DNA from: Flavonifractor sp963557075
GTDB lineage: Bacteria > Bacillota > Clostridia > Oscillospirales > Oscillospiraceae
Reading direction: 5' to 3'
Length of the DNA stretch: 64,000 bases
NCBI GenBank assembly: GCA_963557075.1
Contig: CAUWDA010000001.1
Location: 62,001 to 126,000 of the forward strand
The translations under genes and the position numbers were made by a program. Under the pieces are notes generated by a model, which searched no databases, had not been told where the DNA came from, and was given only the letters and a program-made list of their open reading frames with translations. This document shows positions 50,955 to 59,343 of this stretch, one piece after another. Positions within the stretch are counted from its first letter, which is position 1. Each line of letters begins with the position of its first letter.

Positions 50955-50980
50955 GGGCCGATGAGGGCATCGGCCCCTAC
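50955..50980. repeat. REP-like palindrome just upstream of uvrC
   Basis: Stem GGGCCGATG / CATCGGCCC, loop AGGG, followed by CCTAC. It ends 5 bases before the uvrC ATG and takes the place where a ribosome site would be. Confidence 0.8.
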
Positions 50981-50985
50981 TGTCT

Positions 50986-52824
50986 ATGACCTTTGACGAG
51001 TTAAAAGAAAAAGCCCATGCCCTGCCGCTGAAGCCGGGCGTGTATATCATGCAGGACGCCAAAAATACGGTCATCTATGTGGGCAAGGCCAAGGCGCTGA
51101 AAAACCGGGTGAGCCAGTATTTTGCTAACCTGGCCTCCCACACGGAAAAGACCCGTGCCATGGTGAGCCAGATCGACCACTTTGACGTCATCGTGGCCGA
51201 CTCGGAGTTTGAGGCCCTGGTGCTGGAGAATTCCCTCATCAAGCGGCACCAGCCCCGGTACAACATCCTGCTGAAGGATGACAAGGGCTACCCCTACATC
51301 CGCCTGACGGTGCAGGAGGAGTACCCGAGATTCTCCCTGGCCAACCGGGCGGCGGAGGACGGGGCCCGGTACTTCGGCCCCTACGGCAGCCGGGGCAACA
51401 CTCAGAATATCATCGACGCCCTGCGGGTGGCCTTGAAACTGCCCTCCTGCAACAAGAAATTCCCCCGGGATATCGGAAAAGAGCGGCCCTGCCTCAACTA
51501 CCACATGGGCCAGTGCGACGGCTACTGCCGGGCGGATATGGACCAGAGCCGCTACCGGGAGGCCATCGACCAGGCCGTCCGCCTGCTGGAGGGCAAGTTT
51601 CAGGAGGTGGGGGACGAGTTGAAGGCGGAGATGGAGCTGGCCGCCGAGGAGCTGCGCTTTGAGAAGGCTGCCGAGCTGCGGGACCGCTATAAGGCCATCG
51701 AGCTGCTGGGCAAACGGCAGAAGGTGGTGGCGGGTTCCTTGGCCGACACCGACGTGGTGGGCTTCCACAGGGGAGAGGCCACCAAGAGCTGCTTTGTGGT
51801 GCTCCACTTTGTGGAGGGGGAGCTGGCCGCCAAGGACTGGGACCTTATCGACACCCCCATGGAGGAGGACACCGCCGACATCCTCTCCGCCCTGGTGCGC
51901 CAGTATTACGGCGGCCGGGGCAATCTGCCCCGGCAGATCCTGCTGCCCTGTGAGCTGGAGGACGAGGTGCCGCTGATGCGGATGCTGTCCCAGGACGCCG
52001 GCCGCAAGGTGGAGCTGGTCACCCCCCAGCGGGGGGCCAAGATGGATCTGATCCGCTTGGCCAACAAAAACGCCGTAGAGGAGGTGGAGCGCTGGACCAC
52101 CCGGGAGGAGCGGCAGAGCAAGCTGATGGAGCTGCTGGGGAAGATGCTGGACCTGGAGGCGCCCCCCCGGCGCATCGAGTCCTACGACATCTCCAATCAG
52201 GGCGCCGACGACATCGTGGCCTCCATGGTGGTGTATGTCAACGCCCGGCCCCTGAAACGGGATTACCGCCACTTCAAGCTGAAGGATATGGACGGCCCCG
52301 ACGACTATGCCTCCATGGAGCAGGTGCTCACCCGGCGGTTCAGGCGCTACCTGGACGGGGACGAGAAATTCGCGGACAAGCCCGATCTGCTGCTCATCGA
52401 CGGCGGCGAGAACCACGCCAGGGTGGCGGTGAAGGTGCTGGAGGAGCTGGGGCTGTCTATCCCCATCTTCGGCATGGTGAAGGATGACCGCCACCGCACC
52501 CGCGCCCTGGTCACACCGGAGGGCCGGGAGATCGGCATCCAGGGCAATCAGGCCATCTTCTCCCTCATCGGCCAGATCCAGGAGGAGACCCACCGGTTTG
52601 CCATCGAGTTCCACCGCCAGCAGCAGAACCAGCGGGTAAAAGGCTCCGTGCTGGACCAGATCCCCGGCGTGGGGGAGAAACGGCGGAGCGATCTGCTCCG
52701 CCACTTTAAGAGCATCAAAAAGATCCGGGAGGCCACCCAAGCCCAGCTGGCGGAGGTGGTGCCCAAAAACGCCGCCAAGGCGGTCTACGACTATTTTCAT
52801 CCGAAAGGAGAAACACCCACATGA
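50986..52824 (+). CDS. uvrC: Excinuclease ABC subunit C
   Basis: A 612-residue UvrC, which makes both incisions in nucleotide-excision repair. N-terminal GIY-YIG nuclease ('KPGVYIMQDAKNTVIYVGKAKALKNRV'), UVR motif ('LAAEELRFEKAAELRDRYKAIE'), RNase H-like endonuclease ('RIESYDISNQGADDIVASMVVY', 'LLLIDGGENH'), and C-terminal HhH ('IPGVGEKRRSDLLRHF'). No Shine-Dalgarno site is visible at normal distance; a REP hairpin occupies that place. The start is supported by protein length. Two decoy copies of its first codons lie upstream. Confidence 0.96.
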   Translation: MTFDELKEKAHALPLKPGVYIMQDAKNTVIYVGKAKALKNRVSQYFANLASHTEKTRAMVSQIDHFDVIVADSEFEALVLENSLIKRHQPRYNILLKDDKGYPYIRLTVQEEYPRFSLANRAAEDGARYFGPYGSRGNTQNIIDALRVALKLPSCNKKFPRDIGKERPCLNYHMGQCDGYCRADMDQSRYREAIDQAVRLLEGKFQEVGDELKAEMELAAEELRFEKAAELRDRYKAIELLGKRQKVVAGSLADTDVVGFHRGEATKSCFVVLHFVEGELAAKDWDLIDTPMEEDTADILSALVRQYYGGRGNLPRQILLPCELEDEVPLMRMLSQDAGRKVELVTPQRGAKMDLIRLANKNAVEEVERWTTREERQSKLMELLGKMLDLEAPPRRIESYDISNQGADDIVASMVVYVNARPLKRDYRHFKLKDMDGPDDYASMEQVLTRRFRRYLDGDEKFADKPDLLLIDGGENHARVAVKVLEELGLSIPIFGMVKDDRHRTRALVTPEGREIGIQGNQAIFSLIGQIQEETHRFAIEFHRQQQNQRVKGSVLDQIPGVGEKRRSDLLRHFKSIKKIREATQAQLAEVVPKNAAKAVYDYFHPKGETPT

Positions 52825-53372
52825 GAGTCATCACCGGAATCGCCCGGGGCCGGAAGCTGAAGGAGCTGCCCGGCCTGGATACCCGGCCCACCACCGACAA
52901 GGTGAAGGAGTCGGTCTTTAATATCGTACAGTTCGATGTGGAGGGCCGGCGGGTGCTGGACCTGTTTGCCGGCACCGGACAGCTGGGCATCGAGGCCTTG
53001 TCCCGGGGGGCGGCATCCTGCACCTTCGTGGACCTGCGGCGGGAGGCCGCCGCGGTGGTGCGGGAAAACCTGGCCCACACCAAGCTGGCCGAGCAGGCCA
53101 GGGTGATCCAGGGGGACTACCTGGCTTTCCTCACCGGCTGCCGGGAGAAATTCGACCTGGTCTTTCTGGATCCGCCCTATCATGGTGATCTGCTGGAAAA
53201 GGCCCTGGAGACCATCGCCAAGATTGACATCATGACGGAAAATGGTATAATAGTCTGCGAAAGCGCCGCCGAAGAGGTGCTGCCGGAGCTGGCCGCTCCC
53301 TACGAGAAGGGACGGGAATACCGCTACGGTAAGATCAAGCTGACCCTCTATCACCGGGGCAACAGGATGTGA
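52821..53372 (+). CDS. rsmD: 16S rRNA (guanine(966)-N2)-methyltransferase RsmD
   Basis: A 183-residue SAM-dependent methyltransferase. 'RPTTDKVKESVFNIVQF', SAM motif 'VLDLFAGTGQLGIEALSRGA' and catalytic 'FLDPPYHGD' are the family marks. ATGA overlap with uvrC and next to coaD, the standard arrangement. Confidence 0.95.
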   Translation: MRVITGIARGRKLKELPGLDTRPTTDKVKESVFNIVQFDVEGRRVLDLFAGTGQLGIEALSRGAASCTFVDLRREAAAVVRENLAHTKLAEQARVIQGDYLAFLTGCREKFDLVFLDPPYHGDLLEKALETIAKIDIMTENGIIVCESAAEEVLPELAAPYEKGREYRYGKIKLTLYHRGNRM

Positions 53373-53379
53373 AGCCAAT

Positions 53380-53877
53380 ATGAAAACCGCGATCTATCCC
53401 GGCAGCTTCGACCCCATCACGCTGGGGCACCTCAATATCATCAAGCGGGCGGCGGTGTGCTTTGACCGGCTCATCGTCTGCGTGATGGTCAATTCGGAGA
53501 AGGTGAACCGGGGCCTCTTTACCCCGGAGGAGCGGGTAGAGCTGATCCGCCGGGTGGTGGCCAAGCTGCCCAATGTGGAGGTGGACTGCTCCGCCACCCT
53601 GCTGGCGGAGTACGCCCGGCAGAAGAAGGCGTGTACCCTGGTGAAGGGCCTGCGTGCGGTGTCCGACTATGAGAACGAGCTGCAAATGGCCCTGATCAAC
53701 CGAAAGCTCAACCCCAGGCTGGAGACGATGTTCTTGCCCTCCAGCGCCAAATATACCTATGTCAGCTCCAGCGTGGTCAAGGAAATGGCCCGCTACGGAG
53801 CGGATCTGTCGGACTTTGTGCCCCGCGAGATCATCGGGGACGTGCGGCAGAAAATCGAAAGCGGGAGGGATCTCTGA
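53380..53877 (+). CDS. coaD: Phosphopantetheine adenylyltransferase
   Basis: A 165-residue CoaD for the fourth step of coenzyme A synthesis. 'YPGSFDPITLGHLNIIKRA' (HxGH-type), 'KGLRAVSDYENELQMALINRKL' and 'YTYVSSSVVKEMARYG' are canonical. 7 bases after rsmD. Confidence 0.97.
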   Translation: MKTAIYPGSFDPITLGHLNIIKRAAVCFDRLIVCVMVNSEKVNRGLFTPEERVELIRRVVAKLPNVEVDCSATLLAEYARQKKACTLVKGLRAVSDYENELQMALINRKLNPRLETMFLPSSAKYTYVSSSVVKEMARYGADLSDFVPREIIGDVRQKIESGRDL

Positions 53878-54389
53878 TGGCGACCGGAGTGGAAGAGCTG
53901 CTGGATATGCTCTATGAGATGATCGAAGACGCCAAAAATATGCCTCTGAGCAGCGATAAGTGCATCCTGGAGCGGGATAAGGCGCTGGACCTGCTGGACG
54001 AGGTGCGGGGCCAGTTCCCCATGGAACTGAGCGAGGCCAAGAAGCTCATCGCTGCCCGGACCGACTACATCAACTCCGCTAAGCGGGAGGCCGAGCTCAT
54101 CCGCAAGCAGGCGGAGGAGCAGGCCCGGCAGATGGTGTCGGAGAACGAGCTGCTGGCCCAGACCAAGCAGAAGGCCAACGAGATGATGCGCATCGCCGAG
54201 GAGCGCAGCCGGGACCTGCGCAAGGCCGCCAACGACTACTGTGAGGACGCGCTCCGCCGTACGGAGGAGGCGGTGTCCGAGGCCTACGACGAGATCAAAA
54301 AGTCCCGCACCCGCTTCCGGGCGGTGGCCGGCGCCATGGGGCAGCCCCAGAATGGCCGCCAGCCCTACGACGCCGAGGCGGACGAATAA
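53877..54389 (+). CDS. Coiled-coil protein of unknown function
   Basis: A 170-residue, highly charged helical protein; residues of about 60-145 should form a long coiled coil ('KREAELIRKQAEEQARQMVSENELLAQTKQKANEMM'). It resembles the small proteins often annotated as ATPase stalk-like that follow coaD in clostridia. No membrane segment. Shares one base with the coaD stop. A terminator follows. Confidence 0.7.
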   Translation: MATGVEELLDMLYEMIEDAKNMPLSSDKCILERDKALDLLDEVRGQFPMELSEAKKLIAARTDYINSAKREAELIRKQAEEQARQMVSENELLAQTKQKANEMMRIAEERSRDLRKAANDYCEDALRRTEEAVSEAYDEIKKSRTRFRAVAGAMGQPQNGRQPYDAEADE

Positions 54390-54411
54390 GACCTGTCCCT
54401 GTGAACAAGAT

Positions 54412-54440
54412 AAAAATGGCCGCCTTTGGCGGCCATTTTT
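54412..54440 (+). terminator. Terminator after coaD operon
   Basis: AAAAATGGCCGCC, TTT loop, GGCGGCCATTTTT. Confidence 0.88.
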
Positions 54441-54636
54441 CATGTCTGGATCTGGGGGAGAGACATTTACATAACAACATAAAATTGTGACTTTTTCGGC
54501 GCCATACCACCAGGTATGGTGCTTTTTTTGGCCGTTCAGGAACGAAACTAATTAGAACACTTGTTTTTAATGCGGAAAAGCGCGGATTTCACAGTAAAAT
54601 GCGGGAGTTTTGTGGTTAAAAAAGAGTAAAAAACTA

Positions 54637-54665
54637 TTGCAATTCTGTAACAGAACCTTTATACT
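54637..54665 (+). promoter_or_regulatory. Sigma-A promoter of dcw cluster
   Basis: TTGCAA (54637-54642), 17-bp spacer, TATACT (54660-54665). Confidence 0.72.
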
Positions 54666-54675
54666 GGAGAAGACA

Positions 54676-54721
54676 GTGGAGCAAAGTGGGGGAAAAACCC
54701 GCCAAAAGACACTAAAGTGGA
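54676..54721 (+). promoter_or_regulatory. Possible MraZ boxes
   Basis: GTGGA at 54676 and GTGGG at 54686 are exactly 10 bases apart, with a third GTGGA at 54717, just after the promoter. MraZ binds direct repeats of TGGG-type boxes with about one-turn spacing ahead of its own gene. The third box is off phase. Confidence 0.4.
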
Positions 54722-54735
54722 GGGAAGTGAAGAGG

Positions 54736-55152
54736 GTGACCGGCACCTACGAGCACAGCATCGACGGCAAGGGACGTCTCTTCATTCCTGCCAAGCTGCG
54801 GGAGGAGCTGGGGGTCACCTTCTACCTGGCCATGGGCGTGGACGCCTGTCTGGCCATCTATCCCCAGTCCACCTGGGACCGGTTTACAGAAAAGTTCTCC
54901 TCCCTGCCCATGAGCCAGTCCAGGGCCATGCGTCCTCTTTTTGCCAACGCGGCCAAGTGTGAGCTGGACAGCCAGGGCCGTATCGTGATCCCTCAGAAGC
55001 TCCGCAAATATGCAGGACTGGACAAGGACGTGGTCATCATCGGCGTCAACGACCGGGCCGAGATCTGGAGCGCCGACACCTGGCAGGCCCAGGAGGAGGA
55101 AGAGATGACGCCGGAGAAGATGTCCGCATGTATGGAAATGTTGGGGTTCTGA
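54736..55152 (+). CDS. mraZ: Transcriptional regulator MraZ
   Basis: A 138-residue MraZ with two AbrB-like repeats: 'YEHSIDGKGRLFIPAKLREELG' and 'CELDSQGRIVIPQKLRKYAGL'. It represses its own dcw operon. The start is GTG at 54736, giving the usual 'TGTYEHSIDGKGR' beginning; GGAGGG lies 11 bases upstream. The frame is open further upstream but crosses the promoter. Confidence 0.95.
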   Translation: MTGTYEHSIDGKGRLFIPAKLREELGVTFYLAMGVDACLAIYPQSTWDRFTEKFSSLPMSQSRAMRPLFANAAKCELDSQGRIVIPQKLRKYAGLDKDVVIIGVNDRAEIWSADTWQAQEEEEMTPEKMSACMEMLGF

Positions 55153-55153
55153 G

Positions 55154-56095
55154 ATGAGTGAGACAGTATTTTCCCACAAGCCGGTCCTGCTGACCGAGTG
55201 TATCGAGGCCCTGAAGATCCGGCCGGACGGCGTCTATCTGGACGGCACCCTGGGCCGGGCGGGCCACAGCCGGGAGATCGCCGAACGCCTGACCACCGGC
55301 AGACTGATCTGCGTGGACCGGGATCAGGCGGCCCTGGACGCGGCAGAGGAGCGGCTGGCTCCCTGGCGGGACAGAGTCACGTTGGTCCACAGCAATTTTT
55401 GCGAATTGGGCGCCATTCTGGGCGGGCTGGGCCTGTCCGGGGTGGACGGTATGCTTTTTGACCTGGGGGTATCCTCCCCCCAGCTGGACGACGCGGCCAG
55501 AGGGTTCTCCTACATGGCGGACGCCCCTCTGGATATGCGGATGGACAAGTCGGACGCCCTCACCGCGCGGACCGTGGTGAACGAATGGCCCCAGGAGGAG
55601 CTGCGGCGCATCCTGTGGCAGTATGGCGAGGAGCGGTATGCCTCCGCCATTGCGGGGGCCATTGTGCGGGCCAGGGAGAAGAAACCGGTGGAGACCACGC
55701 TGGAGCTGGTGGACCTCATCAAAAGCGCCATGCCGGCGTCGGCCCTGCGGGAGAAGCAGCACCCGGCCAAGCGCTCCTTCCAGGCCATCCGCATCGCGGT
55801 CAACGACGAGCTGGGCGCGGTGGACAAGATGGTACGGGCGGCGGTGCCCCACCTCAACCCCGGAGGGCGGCTGGCGGTGATCTCGTTCCACTCGCTGGAG
55901 GACCGCATTGTGAAAAACGGGCTGGCGGAATACGCAAAGGGCTGTACCTGCCCCCCCGACTTCCCGGTCTGCGTCTGCGGGAAGACACCCCAGATCAGGC
56001 TGGTCACCCGAAAGCCTATCATATCCGGCCCGAAAGAGCTGGAAGAGAATCCCCGGGCCCGCAGCGCCAAGCTGCGGGTAGCGGAAAAGCTGTGA
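55154..56095 (+). CDS. rsmH: 16S rRNA (cytosine(1402)-N4)-methyltransferase RsmH
   Basis: A 313-residue RsmH/MraW. 'HKPVLLTECIEAL', 'YLDGTLGRAGHSREI', 'LFDLGVSSPQLDDAARGFSY' and 'AVISFHSLEDRIVK' are all typical. It methylates C1402 of 16S rRNA in the decoding site. One base after mraZ. Confidence 0.97.
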   Translation: MSETVFSHKPVLLTECIEALKIRPDGVYLDGTLGRAGHSREIAERLTTGRLICVDRDQAALDAAEERLAPWRDRVTLVHSNFCELGAILGGLGLSGVDGMLFDLGVSSPQLDDAARGFSYMADAPLDMRMDKSDALTARTVVNEWPQEELRRILWQYGEERYASAIAGAIVRAREKKPVETTLELVDLIKSAMPASALREKQHPAKRSFQAIRIAVNDELGAVDKMVRAAVPHLNPGGRLAVISFHSLEDRIVKNGLAEYAKGCTCPPDFPVCVCGKTPQIRLVTRKPIISGPKELEENPRARSAKLRVAEKL

Positions 56096-56140
56096 GAGAG
56101 ACAGCGGCAGATCTACGAATGAGAATGGAGTGGAGCAGGT

Positions 56141-56692
56141 ATGGCAGCTGCCGTAAAGCGCAGAAAATATTCCAAGTACGACACCGTCCCCTTCAACGTA
56201 TATGACGGCTCCGCGGCCAGGCAGCTCCAGCAGGAAGAGGTCCTGCAGCCCCGTCCGCTGGTCCGGCCCAGAGAGCGGGCGGTTGCCCGGCCCAAGGTCC
56301 GTGTCCGTGAGGCGGGGGCGGTGGCGCCCTTCGCGGTGGTGGGCTTTGCGGCGGTGGCGGTGTTTGCGGTGCTGCTGCTGTTCAGCTGCGTGCAGCTGGC
56401 GGCCATCTCCGAGCAGGTGGTGGATCTGCGCTCCGACCTGACCGCGCTCAAGACGGAGGAGGCCAAGCTCCGGGCTCAGTACGAGCTGGCCTACGATTTG
56501 GACGCCATTGAGGGCGCCATGACCGACAGCAACCGGATGGTCAAGCCCCAGAATGGGCAGGTCATCTACGTGGACCTGTCCGAGCCCGACGCGGTGACCT
56601 ACTTCCAGCAGGAGGAGCCGGCGGTGGGCCTGAAGGGCGCGGTGGACGGTCTGCACAGCATCGTGACCGAGATCGTGGAATATTTCAGCTGA
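56141..56692 (+). CDS. ftsL: Cell division protein FtsL-like
   Basis: A 183-residue single-pass membrane protein with a long basic cytoplasmic part (1-63), a membrane helix ('VAPFAVVGFAAVAVFAVLLLFSCVQL') and a leucine-rich coiled coil ('EQVVDLRSDLTALKTEEAKLRAQYEL') outside. FtsL is poorly conserved; the call rests on this layout and on its place between rsmH and the pbp gene. FtsL recruits FtsB, FtsW and PBP to the septum. Confidence 0.78.
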   Translation: MAAAVKRRKYSKYDTVPFNVYDGSAARQLQQEEVLQPRPLVRPRERAVARPKVRVREAGAVAPFAVVGFAAVAVFAVLLLFSCVQLAAISEQVVDLRSDLTALKTEEAKLRAQYELAYDLDAIEGAMTDSNRMVKPQNGQVIYVDLSEPDAVTYFQQEEPAVGLKGAVDGLHSIVTEIVEYFS

Positions 56693-56774
56693 CTGGCGCC
56701 ATATACTGCATCGGCAGGCAACAGAAAAGAAAAGAGGGGCTGTCCCGCCAGACCGCCCTTTGCAAGAGAGAAGA

Positions 56775-56808
56775 GAGGGCGTAAGAAAAGAAATTTTCTT
56801 ACGCCCTC
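56775..56808 (+). promoter_or_regulatory. 15-bp perfect hairpin with GAAA loop between ftsL and pbp
   Basis: Left arm 56775-56789 and right arm 56794-56808 pair perfectly around a GAAA tetraloop, about 80 bases after ftsL and 55 before the pbp start. There is no T-run after it, so it is more likely an RNA-processing or stability structure, or a partial terminator, than a full stop. Confidence 0.5.
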
Positions 56809-56864
56809 CTGCGGTATTTTTCCGCGGGGCGGCGCGGCACTTACCCCGAACGAGGTGAACCGGC

Positions 56865-59309
56865 ATGGCAGAAAGAAAGAAAACGGGAGACCGGGTGGCG
56901 AGGCGGAAGCCGGACCACCGGGCCAACCGCACCATCCTGATCCGCAGCCTGTTTTTGATGGGCGTCTTCGGCCTGGTGGCCTTTGTGCCCCTGTTTGCCA
57001 AGCTGTGGCAGATCCAGATCAAGCAGCACGACTACTACGAGGAGCTGGCCGTCCGTCAGCAGACCCGGGACAGCACCGTCACCGCCAACCGGGGCACCAT
57101 CTATGACAGCCAGGGGGAAGTGCTGGCCATGAGCGCCACGGTGTACAATGTACAGATCTCCCCCCGGGACCTGGCGGAGACCCTGGAGAGCTATCGGAAG
57201 AAGGTGGAGAACGCCCGGAAGAGCGGCAAGGAGCTGCCCGACTACCCGGAGCCCACCGATCAGTTCATCGCAGAAAATCTGGCCGCCATTCTGGGGCTGG
57301 ATACGGCGGATGTGCTCAAGCGTCTGGAGAATAAAAACTCTCAGTACGAGATGATCAAGAAGCGGGTGGAGTCGGAGGAGTCGGAGGCGGTACAGAAGTT
57401 CATCACCGAGAACCACCTGTCCCACGGTATTTACCTCATGCCCACCAGCAAGCGGTACTATCCCAAGGGCAGCCTGGCCTCCCAGGTGGTGGGCTGGGTC
57501 AACCCCAACCTGGACAACGAGGGAGCCTACGGCCTGGAGGCCCAGTTCGAGAGCGTGCTCTCCGGCCAGACCGGCCGGGTGGTCACGGCCAAGGACGGCG
57601 TGGGCACCGAGCTGCTCTACCGTTTTGAAGATTACTACGACGCCACCGACGGCGACAATTTGTCCCTTACCATCAACGCTACCATCCAGTCCTACTGTGA
57701 GAGCATCCTGGCGGAGGGGGTGGAGCAGTTTGAGGTCCAGGAGGGCGGCTTCTGCATCGCCATGGACCCCAACACCGGGGCCATCCTGGGCTGGGCCAAC
57801 TCCCCCACCTTCGACCCCAACGCCCCCTGGGACGTCAGCGACCCGGTGCTGAACCAGTATCTGACGGATATCAAAAGCGGAGAATACACCAAGGAGGAGG
57901 CCTATCAGAAGGCTCTGACGGAGGGGGCCACTATGGATGAGGCCCGGGAGACCGCCATCGGCGCGGCGGAGACCGAGGTGCTCACCACCCAGTGGACCAA
58001 CCGGGCCGTGCGCCTGTCCTACGAGCCGGGCTCCACCTTCAAGTGTATGGTGCTGGCCGCCGCTCTGGAGGAGGGAGTGGTCAGCGAGGGCGACCACTTC
58101 CAGTGCTCCGGCAGCGTCAAGGTGGAGGGGTGGAACGGCCCGCCCATCCGCTGCTCCAAGCGGGACGGCCACGGGGATCAGGACCTGGCCAAGGCGGTGG
58201 CCAACTCCTGCAACCCGGCCTTCGTGGCCATCGGTCAGAAGCTGGGGGCGGAGAAATTCTACGACTATCTGGAGGACTTCGGCTTCCTGGAACCCACCAA
58301 CATCGACATGCAGGGCGAGCCCACCAGCGGCGGACAGATCGTCTGGCCCCGGGAGTCCTTTACCAACGTGAACCTGGCCACCGCCTCCTTCGGACAGCGC
58401 TTCCAGGTCACCCCCCTGCAGCTCATCACCGCCGCCTCCTCCGTGGTCAACGGCGGCCACCTGATGCAGCCCTATGTGGTGAGCCAGGTCACCGACGCCA
58501 ACGGCAACGTGCTCCAGCACACCGAGCCCACCGAGGTGCGCCAGGTCATCAGTGAAAAGACCAGCCAGCGCTGCCGGGAGATCCTGGAGAAGGTGGTGGA
58601 CGGCGGCACAGGTAAGAACGCCGCCGTGGAGGGCTACCGCATCGGCGGCAAGACCGGCTCCTCCGAGGTGGGTCTGGAAAAGGACCACACCATCGTCTCC
58701 TTCCTGGGCTTCGCCCCGGCAGACGACCCCCAGGTGGTCATTCTGCTGGCCTACGACAACCCCAAGCCCGCCTACCCCGGCTCCAACCTGACCGCCGGCG
58801 GCTGGTACATCAGCGGCGGCAACATGGCGGCCATCAAGGCCGGCGAGCTGCTGGAGAAGATCCTGGACTACCTGGGCGTGGAGAAGAGCTACTCCGCCAC
58901 CGCCGATGTGGTCGTGCCCAACCTGGCGGGGCTCAACGAGGCCTCCGCCACCTCGGCACTGAAAAAGAACAACCTGTCCATCCGGGTGGTGGGCGACGGC
59001 GATACCGTCACCGGTCAGATCCCCGCCCACGGGGCGGCCATCCCCGGCGGCAGCGAAGTGGTGGTCTACATGGGGGCCGAGGTGCCCATCGGTCAGGTCC
59101 AGGTGCCCAACCTCATCGGCCTGACCATGGATCAGGCCAAGAGCAAGCTGGCCGGGTACGGCCTCTATCTGCGGGCCAGCGGCGCCACGGAGTACGGCGC
59201 CAACCGGGTGGCCTACGACCAGTCCATTGAGGCCGGCACCAGCGTGGACCGGGGCACCACCATCGAGGTGCGCTTCACCGACTCCACCGCCAGCGGCGCG
59301 GGCCTGTGA
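56865..59309 (+). CDS. Penicillin-binding protein 2 / SpoVD-type transpeptidase with PASTA domains
   Basis: An 814-residue class B PBP that cross-links septal (or spore cortex) peptidoglycan. A short cytoplasmic tail and one membrane helix (about 25-48) precede the dimerisation domain. Transpeptidase motifs are S390-TFK, S448-CN and K596-TGS, all intact. Two PASTA repeats lie at the C-terminus (about 685-810), which favours a SpoVD/Pbp2b-like protein. The ATG at 56865 has GAACGAGGTG upstream. Confidence 0.93.
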   Translation: MAERKKTGDRVARRKPDHRANRTILIRSLFLMGVFGLVAFVPLFAKLWQIQIKQHDYYEELAVRQQTRDSTVTANRGTIYDSQGEVLAMSATVYNVQISPRDLAETLESYRKKVENARKSGKELPDYPEPTDQFIAENLAAILGLDTADVLKRLENKNSQYEMIKKRVESEESEAVQKFITENHLSHGIYLMPTSKRYYPKGSLASQVVGWVNPNLDNEGAYGLEAQFESVLSGQTGRVVTAKDGVGTELLYRFEDYYDATDGDNLSLTINATIQSYCESILAEGVEQFEVQEGGFCIAMDPNTGAILGWANSPTFDPNAPWDVSDPVLNQYLTDIKSGEYTKEEAYQKALTEGATMDEARETAIGAAETEVLTTQWTNRAVRLSYEPGSTFKCMVLAAALEEGVVSEGDHFQCSGSVKVEGWNGPPIRCSKRDGHGDQDLAKAVANSCNPAFVAIGQKLGAEKFYDYLEDFGFLEPTNIDMQGEPTSGGQIVWPRESFTNVNLATASFGQRFQVTPLQLITAASSVVNGGHLMQPYVVSQVTDANGNVLQHTEPTEVRQVISEKTSQRCREILEKVVDGGTGKNAAVEGYRIGGKTGSSEVGLEKDHTIVSFLGFAPADDPQVVILLAYDNPKPAYPGSNLTAGGWYISGGNMAAIKAGELLEKILDYLGVEKSYSATADVVVPNLAGLNEASATSALKKNNLSIRVVGDGDTVTGQIPAHGAAIPGGSEVVVYMGAEVPIGQVQVPNLIGLTMDQAKSKLAGYGLYLRASGATEYGANRVAYDQSIEAGTSVDRGTTIEVRFTDSTASGAGL

Positions 59310-59343
59310 CCTGAGGGACAAACGCGGAAAGCGGGGTGTGTAC

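Larger units (their letters stand above)
50431..51022. repeat. 254-bp direct repeat carrying the uvrC start (two full units plus partial)
   Basis: Units begin at 50431, 50685 and 50939, exactly 254 bases apart. Each starts with about 90 bases made of a GCGGAAGGGAGGG lead, a REP palindrome and the first 12 codons of uvrC (ATG at 50478, 50732 and 50986). In units 1 and 2 a structured tract of about 160 bases follows; in unit 3 the uvrC gene continues instead. Units 1 and 2 differ at a limited number of positions. Confidence 0.92.
54390..54735. other. Intergenic region upstream of dcw cluster
   Basis: About 345 bases, notably AT-rich for this genome. It holds the terminator at 54412-54440, the mraZ promoter (54637-54665) and GTGG boxes (54676-54721). 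A small GCGCCATACCACCAGGTATGGTGC hairpin of interrupted symmetry lies about 54499-54524. No gene seen. Confidence 0.6.

Noticed and set aside
51001..52800. 599-residue minus-strand frame opposite uvrC
   Set aside because: Antisense shadow; it contains no recognisable domain and covers the uvrC gene almost exactly.
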